From Citrobacter sp. (GTDB taxonomy: Bacteria > Pseudomonadota > Gammaproteobacteria > Enterobacterales > Enterobacteriaceae), in contig DXKH01000118.1 of NCBI GenBank assembly GCA_019415335.1, positions 1 through 6,650 of the forward strand: a DNA stretch of 6,650 nt. The letters run 5' to 3'. Positions 1-5,828 of the stretch are shown one piece after another; within the stretch, counting starts at the first letter, position 1, and each line of letters begins with the position of its first letter. A program made the position numbers and the translations under genes. The notes beneath the pieces are model-generated. The model did no database searches. It was not told the DNA's origin and saw nothing but the letters and a program-made list of their open reading frames with translations.

Positions 1-164
1 TGGTCGAGGCCGAATTTAAAAATGGCGTGGGTATGACCGCCACACACTTCCATAATCCGCAGAGGGCGTTCGGCGGTGTAAGAGAGATGTGAAGCACGTT
101 CGCGCAGATGCTCAATTAACTGCATCACCTGTTCCGGCGCGCGATATTCATCAACAAAACGCAT
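1..164 (-). CDS. hypD: Hydrogenase maturation protein HypD (N-terminal 54 codons, cut by window edge)
   Basis: HypD works with HypC as the scaffold on which the Fe(CN)2CO moiety of the [NiFe] active site is built; it is a cytoplasmic iron-sulfur protein. Only the first 54 codons plus two bases are present, because the gene reads leftwards out of the window. The translation begins [16 protein letters not shown] and contains the family signature CGGHTH at residues 41-46; C41 is the cysteine known to be essential in E. coli HypD. The start is the ATG at 164-162, preceded by GAGGA (171-175 on the plus strand) with a six-base spacer. Its ATG shares one base with the TAA of hypC (a TAATG junction), which suggests translational coupling. 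The C-terminal [4Fe-4S] region lies outside the window. Identity is secure from the signature plus gene order. Confidence 0.96.
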   Translation of the reverse strand, partial: MRFVDEYRAPEQVMQLIEHLRERASHLSYTAERPLRIMEVCGGHTHAIFKFGLD

Positions 165-436
165 TATTTTTCCTCGCCATACAACAGCGCACCGACATCC
201 GGCTCAACGTCAAACATGTTTTGTAAGGCGTCGAGAGTGTCGCGCGCTTCGGCTTCATTAATTACGCTCATGGCAAAGCCAACGTGAACCAGTACCCACT
301 GGCCTACGCGTGGCTGACCGTTTTCATCGTAGCTGCCGACTAACGTTAAATCGACATCGCGCTGAATGCCGCAGACGTCGACTTTCGCCTGGTTGCCGTC
401 AATGGTGCGGATCTGGCCGGGAACGCCTATGCACAT
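164..436 (-). CDS. hypC: Hydrogenase maturation chaperone HypC
   Basis: HypC is a small cytoplasmic chaperone. With HypD it carries the Fe(CN)2CO unit, and it then binds the precursor of the large subunit (HycE here) for iron insertion. The product is 90 residues, the usual E. coli length. It opens MCIGVPGQI, the conserved HypC N-terminus in which C2 (after loss of Met) is the functional cysteine; H51 in LVHVGFAMS is the conserved histidine. An ATG nine codons upstream (at 463) is in frame, but using it would bury C2 inside the chain. The ATG at 436 also has GGAG (445-448) at an eight-base spacing, so it is preferred. The start overlaps the end of hypB by ten bases and the stop overlaps hypD by one. 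Residue 36 is Tyr, where my recollection of the K-12 protein is Cys. Confidence 0.97.
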   Translation of the reverse strand: MCIGVPGQIRTIDGNQAKVDVCGIQRDVDLTLVGSYDENGQPRVGQWVLVHVGFAMSVINEAEARDTLDALQNMFDVEPDVGALLYGEEK

Positions 437-1299
437 CGCTGTGTCTCCAGCCAGTTCAGCCACTGGTCCATCCCTTCGCCGCTGGTGGCGGAAATAAGGA
501 TGATTTCAATTTCTGGATTGACTTCACGGGCGCAGGCGATGCACTTCTCAACGTCGAAATTGAGATACGGCAGCAAGTCAACTTTGTTGAGCAGCATCAG
601 CGAGGCGGCGGCAAACATGTGCGGATATTTCAGCGGTTTGTCTTCACCTTCGGTAACGGAAAGCACCGCCACTTTGTGTTTTTCACCGAGATCGAAGCTG
701 GCCGGGCATACCAGGTTGCCAACGTTTTCGATAAACAGAATACCGTTATCGTCCAGTGGCAGGCGCGGTGCGGCGTCGGCAATCATCTGAGCGTCGAGAT
801 GGCAGCCTTTACCGGTATTCACCTGAATCGCTGGTGTGCCGGTAGCACGAATGCGTGCGGCATCGTTCACGGTTTGCTGATCGCCTTCAATAACCGCGCA
901 CGGAACGCTGTCTTTCAGGCGCATTAAGGTTTCCGTCAGCAGGGTGGTTTTACCGGAACCAGGGCTGGAAACCAGGTTGAGCACCAGTTGCTTGCGGGCA
1001 GCAAAGCGCGCGCGGTTGCGTTCAGCCAGACGGTTATTTTTGTCCAGCACGTCAATTTCGACTTCCAGCATCCGACGCTGGCTCATGCCCGGCGCGTGAG
1101 TGCCCGCTTCGCCATGACCGTAATGCAGGTCGCCTTCTTCAGTCTGGCTGGGGGTAAATTCAGGCGTTTTAATGCCGGTGATTTTCATCTTCGGGCGTGC
1201 CGCCGGGGCAAATGGCGCGCTACGAAACGCGGAATGAGGGTTATGTTCATCACCCTCGATATACAGGTTGCCTTCACCGCAACCGCATGTTGTACACAT
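427..1299 (-). CDS. hypB: Hydrogenase nickel-insertion GTPase HypB
   Basis: HypB is a cytoplasmic metal-binding GTPase that, with HypA, supplies nickel to the hydrogenase large subunit after HypC/HypD have placed the iron. The 290 residues match the E. coli length. The N-terminus carries the high-affinity nickel motif CTTCGC with C2, C5 and C7. Residues 21-75 form a variable linker. The G domain (about 105-285) has a P-loop SSPGSGKT at 111-118 with K117, a probable Mg-binding aspartate in EGDQQT (138-143), NKVD at 238-241 for guanine recognition, and the G-domain metal ligands C166, H167 and C198. There is no polyhistidine stretch, unlike some rhizobial HypB. The ATG is three bases after the hypA stop, with AGGAG (1306-1310) lying inside the last hypA codons. 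Earlier work describes an FNR-dependent promoter inside hypA serving hypB onward; I could not place it with confidence. Confidence 0.98.
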   Translation of the reverse strand: MCTTCGCGEGNLYIEGDEHNPHSAFRSAPFAPAARPKMKITGIKTPEFTPSQTEEGDLHYGHGEAGTHAPGMSQRRMLEVEIDVLDKNNRLAERNRARFAARKQLVLNLVSSPGSGKTTLLTETLMRLKDSVPCAVIEGDQQTVNDAARIRATGTPAIQVNTGKGCHLDAQMIADAAPRLPLDDNGILFIENVGNLVCPASFDLGEKHKVAVLSVTEGEDKPLKYPHMFAAASLMLLNKVDLLPYLNFDVEKCIACAREVNPEIEIILISATSGEGMDQWLNWLETQRCA

Positions 1300-1302
1300 C
1301 GC

Positions 1303-1653
1303 TCACTCCTGGTCTATTTCTATCCGCCGAATCTGTAAACCGTCGTCTGCCACAATTTGTAGCATGTCGCCATGACACTGTGGACAGCGGCGGACGCGCT
1401 GGGTCAGTAGCGTCACATACTGTTGGCATGTTTCACACCAGCATTCGGCCTCTTGTTCTTCGAGGTGCAGTTTACAACCTTCCGCCACGCTGCCGCGGCA
1501 AACCAGATCAAAACAAAAGGCAAGAGAGCTGGTTTCGACACAAGAAAATGCGCCAATTTTGAGCCAGACCCCAGTTACGCGTTTTGCGCCGTGTTTTGCG
1601 GCCTGCTGTTCGATCAATTCCAGTGCCCGTTGGCAGAGGGTTATTTCGTGCAT
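1303..1653 (-). CDS. hypA: Hydrogenase nickel-delivery metallochaperone HypA
   Basis: HypA binds nickel at its N-terminus, interacts with HypB, and delivers Ni to the hydrogenase large-subunit precursor; it is the member of its family mainly serving hydrogenase 3. The product is 116 residues, the standard length. It starts MHEITLCQ, so H2 is the conserved nickel ligand. The zinc domain has C73 and C76 (CETC) and C90 and C93 (CPQC). An in-frame ATG four codons upstream (1665) would give MGGDMHEI, but it would displace the N-terminal Ni site and leave the GGGAGG ribosome binding site inside the coding region, so the ATG at 1653 is chosen. This is the first gene of the leftward operon; the predicted sigma-54 start site is about 20 bases upstream. 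Nothing looks truncated. Confidence 0.97.
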   Translation of the reverse strand: MHEITLCQRALELIEQQAAKHGAKRVTGVWLKIGAFSCVETSSLAFCFDLVCRGSVAEGCKLHLEEQEAECWCETCQQYVTLLTQRVRRCPQCHGDMLQIVADDGLQIRRIEIDQE

Positions 1654-1657
1654 ATCG

Positions 1658-1663
1658 CCTCCC
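1658..1663 (-). promoter_or_regulatory. Ribosome binding site of hypA
   Basis: The minus strand reads GGGAGG followed by CGAT and ATG. This purine-rich site, four bases before the ATG at 1653, favours that start over the in-frame ATG at 1665. The spacer is on the short side but workable. Confidence 0.75.
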
Positions 1664-1683
1664 ATTAACTATTGCCAGCTACA

Positions 1684-1699
1684 AGCAATAATTGTGCCA
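1684..1699 (-). promoter_or_regulatory. Sigma-54 (-24/-12) promoter for hypABCD
   Basis: On the minus strand the sequence is TGGCAC, five bases (AATTA), then TTGCT. This agrees with the sigma-54 consensus TGGCAC-N5-TTGCW at every defined position, and the GG and GC pairs are twelve bases apart. The predicted start of transcription is near 1673, leaving a leader of about 20 bases that contains the hypA ribosome binding site. A sigma-54 promoter upstream of hypA that depends on FhlA during fermentation is established for E. coli. The enhancer cluster at 1726-1763 is only some 50-90 bases upstream of that start. Confidence 0.93.
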
Positions 1700-1725
1700 G
1701 TGTTGATTATCCCTGCGGTGAATAA

Positions 1726-1763
1726 TGTCGATGATGTCGAAATGACACGTCGACACGGCGACG
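1726..1763. promoter_or_regulatory. FhlA upstream activating sequence between hyp and hyc
   Basis: This cluster holds TGTCG at 1726-1730 and 1735-1739, TGACA at 1743-1747, and CGACA at 1751-1755 (the complement of TGTCG). CGTCG (1748-1752) and CGACG (1759-1763) form a further inverted repeat. FhlA, the formate-responsive sigma-54 activator, is known to bind the hyp-hyc intergenic region, and the consensus I recall is TGTCG-N4-TGACA. Here the TGTCG-to-TGACA spacing is three, not four. The centre is about 100 bases upstream of the predicted hyc start and about 70 bases upstream of the predicted hyp start, so one cluster can serve both divergent promoters. Motifs are read directly; the FhlA assignment comes from known biology of this locus. 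Confidence 0.8.
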
Positions 1764-1794
1764 AAATTCATCTTTAGCTTAAAAATCGTTTTAA

Positions 1795-1807
1795 TAACAA
1801 TGAATTA
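1795..1807 (+). promoter_or_regulatory. Candidate IHF binding site upstream of hyc promoter
   Basis: TAACAATGAATTA fits the IHF consensus WATCAANNNNTTR with one mismatch (A for T at position three) and sits in a strongly A/T-rich stretch (about 1771-1833). It lies between the FhlA-type cluster and the hyc -24 element, where DNA bending would bring an activator to sigma-54 polymerase. Involvement of IHF at hyc/hyp promoters has been reported. The exact site is my inference; A/T-rich DNA gives many weak IHF matches. Confidence 0.5.
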
Positions 1808-1812
1808 AAAGT

Positions 1813-1828
1813 TGGCATAAAAAATGCT
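1813..1828 (+). promoter_or_regulatory. Sigma-54 (-24/-12) promoter for the hyc operon
   Basis: TTGGCAT is followed by an A run and ATGCT. GG (1814-1815) and GC (1826-1827) have the required twelve-base spacing, but the match is weaker than at the hyp promoter (TGGCAT for TGGCAC and ATGC for TTGC). The predicted start is near 1839, giving a leader of about 26 bases before hycA. The hyc operon of E. coli is known to be transcribed by sigma-54 polymerase with FhlA. A second TGGCAT at 1835-1840 has no GC at the right distance and is not a promoter. Confidence 0.9.
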
Positions 1829-1864
1829 TAAAGCTGGCATCTCTGTTAAACGGGTAACCTGACA

Positions 1865-2326
1865 ATGACTATTTGGGAAATAAGCGAGAAAGCCGATTAC
1901 ATCGCACAGCGGCATCGTCGCCTACAGGACCAGTGGCACATCTACTGCAATTCGCTGGTTCAGGGGATCACGTTATCGAAAGCGCGCCTGCATCACGCCA
2001 TGAGCTGCGCGCCGGACAAAGAACTCTGTTTCGTCCTTTTTGAACATTTTCGTATTTACGTCACCCTGGCGGATGGCTTTAACAGCCACACCATCGAGTA
2101 TTACGTCGAAACGAAAGAGGGTGAAGACAAACAGCGGATTGCGCAGGCGCAACTGAGCATTGACGGCATGATTGATGGCAAGGTCAACATCCGCGATCGC
2201 GAACAGGTTCTGGAACACTATCTCGAAAAAATCGCTGGCGTTTACGACAGCTTATACACCGCCATTGAAAACAATGTGCCGGTGAATTTAAGCCAACTGG
2301 TAAAGGGACAAAGCCCGGCAGCATGA
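1865..2326 (+). CDS. hycA: Formate hydrogenlyase regulatory protein HycA
   Basis: HycA is a cytoplasmic regulator that lowers FhlA-dependent transcription of the formate regulon; it is not a subunit of the hydrogenase. The 153-residue product, starting MTIWEISEKADYIAQ, has the E. coli length. I see no membrane segment, signal peptide, helix-turn-helix or metal-binding cluster; the three cysteines (C28, C48, C55) are not in a cluster pattern. The N-terminal 45 residues are rich in charged and aromatic residues and probably helical. It is the first gene downstream of the hyc sigma-54 promoter, so it is made with the complex it restrains, a negative feedback arrangement. The Shine-Dalgarno sequence is weak (GGGTAACCT before the ATG). 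The mechanism by which HycA acts on FhlA cannot be read from the sequence. Confidence 0.96.
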   Translation: MTIWEISEKADYIAQRHRRLQDQWHIYCNSLVQGITLSKARLHHAMSCAPDKELCFVLFEHFRIYVTLADGFNSHTIEYYVETKEGEDKQRIAQAQLSIDGMIDGKVNIRDREQVLEHYLEKIAGVYDSLYTAIENNVPVNLSQLVKGQSPAA

Positions 2327-2341
2327 GCTGAGGCTTTGCCC
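2305..2341 (+). terminator. Hairpin enclosing the hycA stop codon (attenuator or processing element)
   Basis: The outer stem pairs GGGaCAAAGCC (2305-2315, with one bulged A) with GGCTTTGCCC (2332-2341). An inner stem pairs CAGC (2319-2322) with GCTG (2327-2330) around the loop ATGA, which includes the TGA stop codon of hycA. A short T tract (2343-2346) follows, so the element resembles an intrinsic terminator but with too few T residues for strong termination, consistent with transcription continuing into hycB. Read from the sequence only; partial termination or mRNA stabilisation is inference. Confidence 0.5.
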
Positions 2342-2347
2342 GTTTTG

Positions 2348-2362
2348 CAGGCGTTACGCCTG
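2348..2362 (+). repeat. Small perfect hairpin CAGGCG-TTA-CGCCTG downstream of hycA
   Basis: This is a perfect six-base-pair inverted repeat with a three-base loop, followed by TTT. It lies six bases after the first hairpin and before the second FhlA-type cluster. It could add to partial termination or act as a 3' mRNA stabiliser. Its GGCG/CGCC core is reminiscent of REP palindromes, but it lacks the rest of a REP unit. Confidence 0.45.
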
Positions 2363-2376
2363 TTTGGGGATGGGCG

Positions 2377-2431
2377 TGTCGATGAGTGTCGAAAATGACA
2401 TTTCATCGGCATGTTTTCGTCAAAAATGACA
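2377..2431. promoter_or_regulatory. Second FhlA-type enhancer element between hycA and hycB
   Basis: The region contains TGTCG (2377-2381), TGTCG (2387-2391), four A residues, and TGACA (2396-2400), an exact TGTCG-N4-TGACA site. Further right is a perfect inverted repeat GTCA-AAAA-TGAC (2419-2430). The first part closely copies the cluster at 1726-1747. FhlA binding in the hycA-hycB gap is part of the known biology of this locus. I see no GG-N10-GC pair nearby, so it is probably not tied to a local promoter but acts at a distance, about 550 bases downstream of the hyc start and about 700 bases from the hyp start. Confidence 0.78.
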
Positions 2432-2437
2432 ATCACC

Positions 2438-2443
2438 TGAGGA
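2438..2443 (+). promoter_or_regulatory. Ribosome binding site setting the GTG start of hycB
   Basis: TGAGGA sits seven bases before the GTG at 2451. The ATG at 2444-2446 is in another frame and overlaps the site, so it is not the start. This supports GTG initiation of hycB. Confidence 0.7.
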
Positions 2444-2450
2444 ATGCCTG

Positions 2451-3062
2451 GTGAATCGTTTTGTAATTGCTGACTCCACGCTCTGTATCGGCTGCCACAC
2501 CTGTGAGGCCGCCTGTTCAGAGACGCATCGCCAGCACGGCCTGCAATCAATGCCGCGCCTGCGAGTGATGCTCAATGAAAAAGAATCTGCGCCGCAGCTC
2601 TGTCACCACTGTGAAGATGCGCCCTGTGCGGTGGTTTGCCCGGTTAACGCCATCACCCGCGTTGATGGGGCCGTGCAGTTGAATGAAAGTCTGTGCGTAA
2701 GCTGCAAACTGTGCGGCATCGCCTGCCCGTTTGGCGCAATTGAATTTTCCGGCAGCCGTCCGCTGGATATTCCGGCAAACGCCAATACCCCGAAAGCGCC
2801 ACCGGCACCGCCTGCTCCGGCGCGTGTCAGCACATTGCTTGACTGGGTGCCAGGTATTCGCGCGATCGCCGTCAAATGTGACCTTTGTAGTTTTGATGAA
2901 CAAGGTCCGGCCTGCGTGCGGATGTGCCCGACTAAAGCCCTGCATCTGGTGGATAACACCGATATCGCCCGCGTCAGCAAACGTAAGCGTGAGCTGACTT
3001 TTAACACGGACTTTGGCGATCTCACCTTGTTTCAGCAGGCTCAAAGTGGAGAGGCTAAATGA
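2451..3062 (+). CDS. hycB: FHL-1 four-cluster ferredoxin-like electron-transfer subunit HycB
   Basis: HycB is a cytoplasmic-side iron-sulfur protein that passes electrons from formate dehydrogenase H (FdhF, encoded elsewhere) into the hydrogenase arm. The 203 residues contain sixteen cysteines in four groups: C12/15/18/22, C51/54/59/63, C82/85/88/92 and C143/146/155/159, as expected for four [4Fe-4S] clusters. Residues 114-125 form a Pro/Ala-rich linker between the third group and the C-terminal part. No signal peptide or membrane segment is seen. Translation begins at GTG, supported by TGAGGA seven bases upstream and by the start MNRFVIADSTLCIGC matching the family. The TGA overlaps the ATG of hycC by four bases (ATGA). 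It resembles other four-cluster subunits such as HydN and HyfA; the position in hyc makes HycB the assignment. Confidence 0.97.
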   Translation: MNRFVIADSTLCIGCHTCEAACSETHRQHGLQSMPRLRVMLNEKESAPQLCHHCEDAPCAVVCPVNAITRVDGAVQLNESLCVSCKLCGIACPFGAIEFSGSRPLDIPANANTPKAPPAPPAPARVSTLLDWVPGIRAIAVKCDLCSFDEQGPACVRMCPTKALHLVDNTDIARVSKRKRELTFNTDFGDLTLFQQAQSGEAK

Positions 3063-4885
3063 GCGCAATTTCCCTGATCAATAGCGGCGTGGCGTGGTTT
3101 GTCGCCGCCGCTGTTCTGGCATTTCTCTTTTCTTTTCAAAAGGCGCTAAGCGGCTGGATAGCCGGAATTGGCGGCGCGGTGGGTGGCCTGTATACGGCAG
3201 CCGCGGGCTTCACAGTGCTGACTGGCGCGGTTGGCGTGAGCGGTGCGCTGTCGCTGGTAAGCTACGATGTGCAAATCTCTCCGCTTAACGCGATTTGGCT
3301 GATTACGCTCGGTCTGTGCGGTCTGTTTATCAGCCTCTACAACATTGACTGGCATCGCCACGCGCAGGTGAAGTGCAACGGCTTGCAGATCAATATGTTG
3401 ATGGCTGCCGCCGTCTGTGCCGTCATCGCCAGCAACCTCGGCATGTTCGTGGTAATGGCCGAAATCATGGCCCTGTGTGCGGTGTTCCTCACCAGCAACA
3501 GCAAAGAGGGCAAACTGTGGTTTGCTCTGGGGCGTCTTGGCACTCTGCTGCTGGCGATTGCTTGCTGGCTGCTGTGGCAGCGTTACGGCACGCTGGATCT
3601 GCGCCTGCTGGATATGCGTATGCAACAGCTGCCGCTCGGTTCCGATATCTGGCTGCTCGGTGTGATTGGCTTTGGTCTGCTGGCAGGGATTATTCCGCTG
3701 CACGGCTGGGTGCCGCAGGCACATGCTAACGCCTCTGCGCCAGCTGCCGCGTTGTTTTCTACGGTAGTCATGAAAATTGGCCTGCTGGGCATTTTAACCC
3801 TGTCACTGCTGGGCGGTAACGCACCGCTGTGGTGGGGGATCGCGCTGCTGGTGCTCGGTATGATCACCGCGTTCGTCGGTGGTCTGTATGCGCTGATGGA
3901 GCATAACATCCAGCGCCTGCTGGCTTACCACACCCTGGAAAATATCGGCATTATCCTGCTGGGGCTGGGCGCTGGCGTAACGGGTATCGCGCTCGAACAA
4001 CCGGCGCTGATTGCCCTTGGTCTGGTTGGTGGTCTGTACCATCTGCTTAACCATAGCCTGTTCAAAAGCGTGCTTTTCCTCGGGGCGGGGAGCGTCTGGT
4101 TCCGTACCGGTCATCGCGATATCGAAAAACTCGGTGGTATTGGCAAGAAAATGCCGGTTATCTCCATCGCCATGTTAGTCGGGCTGATGGCAATGGCTGC
4201 GCTGCCGCCGCTGAACGGGTTTGCCGGGGAATGGGTTATCTATCAATCCTTCTTCAAACTGAGCAATAGTGGCGCGTTTGTTGCCCGTCTTCTCGGGCCG
4301 CTGCTTGCCGTGGGGCTGGCAATTACCGGTGCGCTGGCGGTGATGTGTATGGCGAAAGTTTATGGCGTTACTTTCCTCGGCGCGCCGCGTACCAAAGAGG
4401 CCGAAAACGCCACCTGTGCGCCGCTCCTGATGAGCGTAAGCGTAGTGGCACTGGCGATTTGCTGCGTAATTGGCGGTGTTGCTGCGCCGTGGCTACTGCC
4501 GATGCTCTCTGCTGCTGTACCTCTGCCGCTGGAGCCTGCTAACACCACCGTTTCTCAACCAATGATCACGTTGCTGCTGATTGCCTGCCCGCTGCTGCCA
4601 TTCATCATTATGGCGATTTGCAAAGGCGATCGTTTGCCGTCGCGTTCCCGCGGCGCGGCCTGGGTGTGCGGCTACGATCATGAAAAATCAATGGTGATTA
4701 CCGCTCACGGTTTTGCCATGCCGGTGAAACAGGCGTTTGCGCCGGTGCTGAAACTACGCAAATGGCTGAATCCGGTGTCGCTGGTGCCGGGCTGGCAGTG
4801 CGAGGGGAGTGCGTTGCTGTTCCGCCGGATGGCGCTGGTTGAACTGGCGGTGCTGGTGGTGATTATTGTTTCACGAGGAGCCTGA
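3059..4885 (+). CDS. hycC: FHL-1 membrane subunit HycC (NuoL/NuoM/MrpA-type)
   Basis: HycC is the large polytopic membrane subunit of FHL-1, homologous to the proton-channel subunits of complex I. It has 608 residues, the E. coli length. Hydrophobic segments run through residues 11-27, 33-60, 75-95, 111-145, 155-173, 196-215, 228-251, 257-280, 291-344, 365-385, 405-436, 454-487, 500-521 and 590-605; several hold more than one helix. Family features include E135 in MAEIMALC, HGWVPQAHANASAP (215-228), K239 in VVMKIG, LAYHTLENIG (288-297), LLNHSLFKS (329-337) with K336, and ALPPLNGFAGEW (381-392). The Glu and Lys residues match positions linked to proton movement in complex I; whether FHL-1 pumps ions is unsettled. 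GGAG/GAGG at 3048-3054 precedes the ATG. Only two bases separate it from hycD. Confidence 0.97.
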   Translation: MSAISLINSGVAWFVAAAVLAFLFSFQKALSGWIAGIGGAVGGLYTAAAGFTVLTGAVGVSGALSLVSYDVQISPLNAIWLITLGLCGLFISLYNIDWHRHAQVKCNGLQINMLMAAAVCAVIASNLGMFVVMAEIMALCAVFLTSNSKEGKLWFALGRLGTLLLAIACWLLWQRYGTLDLRLLDMRMQQLPLGSDIWLLGVIGFGLLAGIIPLHGWVPQAHANASAPAAALFSTVVMKIGLLGILTLSLLGGNAPLWWGIALLVLGMITAFVGGLYALMEHNIQRLLAYHTLENIGIILLGLGAGVTGIALEQPALIALGLVGGLYHLLNHSLFKSVLFLGAGSVWFRTGHRDIEKLGGIGKKMPVISIAMLVGLMAMAALPPLNGFAGEWVIYQSFFKLSNSGAFVARLLGPLLAVGLAITGALAVMCMAKVYGVTFLGAPRTKEAENATCAPLLMSVSVVALAICCVIGGVAAPWLLPMLSAAVPLPLEPANTTVSQPMITLLLIACPLLPFIIMAICKGDRLPSRSRGAAWVCGYDHEKSMVITAHGFAMPVKQAFAPVLKLRKWLNPVSLVPGWQCEGSALLFRRMALVELAVLVVIIVSRGA

Positions 4886-4887
4886 GA

Positions 4888-5811
4888 ATGAGTGTTTTAT
4901 ATCCGTTAATTCAGGCGCTGGTGTTATTTGCCGTTGCGCCGCTGCTCTCCGGTATAACCCGCGTGGCGCGCGCCCGCTTGCATAACCGTCGCGGGCCGGG
5001 CGTGTTGCAGGAGTATCGCGACATTATCAAACTGCTGGGTCGCCAGAGCGTTGGCCCGGATGCCTCCGGCTGGGTGTTCCGCCTGACGCCGTATGTGATG
5101 GTGGGCGTCATGCTGACTATCGCCACTGCGCTGCCGGTGGTGACCGTCGGTTCTCCGCTGCCGCAACTGGGCGATTTGATCACCTTACTGTATTTCTTCG
5201 CCATCGCGCGTTTCTTCTTTGCCATTTCTGGTCTGGATACCGGTAGCCCGTTTACCGCTATCGGCGCGAGCCGTGAAGCGATGCTTGGCGTGTTGGTTGA
5301 ACCGATGCTGCTGCTTGGTCTGTGGGTCGCCGCACAGGTTGCCGGTTCCACCAACATCAGCAACATCACCGACACCGTTTATCACTGGCCACTGAGCCAG
5401 AGCATCCCGCTGGTGCTGGCGCTTTGTGCCTGTGCGTTCGCCACTTTTATCGAAATGGGCAAACTGCCGTTCGACCTGGCGGAAGCCGAGCAGGAGTTGC
5501 AGGAAGGTCCGCTCTCTGAGTACAGCGGCAGCGGTTTTGGCGTCATGAAATGGGGCATCAGCCTGAAACAGCTGGTGGTGTTGCAGATGTTCGTCGGGGT
5601 GTTTATTCCGTGGGGACAAATGGAAACCTTCACCGTCGGTGGGCTGCTGCTGGCACTGGTGATTGCCATCGTCAAACTGGTGGTCGGCGTACTGGTTATC
5701 GCGCTGTTCGAAAACAGCATGGCCCGTCTGCGTCTTGATATTACTCCGCGCATTACCTGGGCTGGGTTTGGCTTTGCATTTTTAGCGTTCGTCTCCTTGC
5801 TGGCGGCGTGA
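4888..5811 (+). CDS. hycD: FHL-1 membrane anchor subunit HycD (NuoH-type)
   Basis: HycD is the NuoH-like subunit that anchors the soluble hydrogenase arm to the membrane and sits beside HycC. The 307 residues match the E. coli length. Hydrophobic helices lie at about 4-24, 66-86, 97-116, 132-152, 171-190, 228-243, 249-274 and 289-306. NuoH-family signatures include RRGPGVLQEYRDIIKLL (34-50), GASREAM (126-132) with E130, E138 in the next helix, and KLPFDLAEAEQELQEG (192-207) followed by EYSG (211-214). That acidic loop in complex I lines the quinone cavity and the entrance to the proton path. The ATG has GAGGAG (4875-4880) seven bases upstream, inside the end of hycC. Seventeen bases separate its stop from hycE. 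No defects are seen. Confidence 0.97.
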   Translation: MSVLYPLIQALVLFAVAPLLSGITRVARARLHNRRGPGVLQEYRDIIKLLGRQSVGPDASGWVFRLTPYVMVGVMLTIATALPVVTVGSPLPQLGDLITLLYFFAIARFFFAISGLDTGSPFTAIGASREAMLGVLVEPMLLLGLWVAAQVAGSTNISNITDTVYHWPLSQSIPLVLALCACAFATFIEMGKLPFDLAEAEQELQEGPLSEYSGSGFGVMKWGISLKQLVVLQMFVGVFIPWGQMETFTVGGLLLALVIAIVKLVVGVLVIALFENSMARLRLDITPRITWAGFGFAFLAFVSLLAA

Positions 5812-5828
5812 TTAAAGAGAGTTTGAGC

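Noticed and set aside
437..463. Upstream in-frame ATG extending HypC by nine residues
   Set aside because: It would bury the essential N-terminal cysteine, and a good GGAG site serves the ATG at 436.
310..927. A 205-codon plus-strand open frame opposite hypC and hypB
   Set aside because: It lies wholly antisense to two confidently recognised genes, its translation resembles no known protein to me, and it has no clear ribosome binding site. It is a by-product of codon bias in hypB.
1835..1848. Second TGGCAT downstream of the hyc promoter as another sigma-54 promoter
   Set aside because: There is no GC dinucleotide twelve bases after its GG, so the -12 element is missing.
2348..2362. REP/BIME palindrome after hycA
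   Set aside because: Only a short GGCG/CGCC hairpin is present. The flanking conserved parts of a REP unit are absent and no second unit is seen.
2547..3068. A 173-codon minus-strand open frame opposite hycB (and a 140-codon one at 2603-3025)
   Set aside because: Both are antisense to hycB, whose sixteen cysteine positions settle the coding frame. The antisense products are Arg/Ala-rich low-quality sequence.
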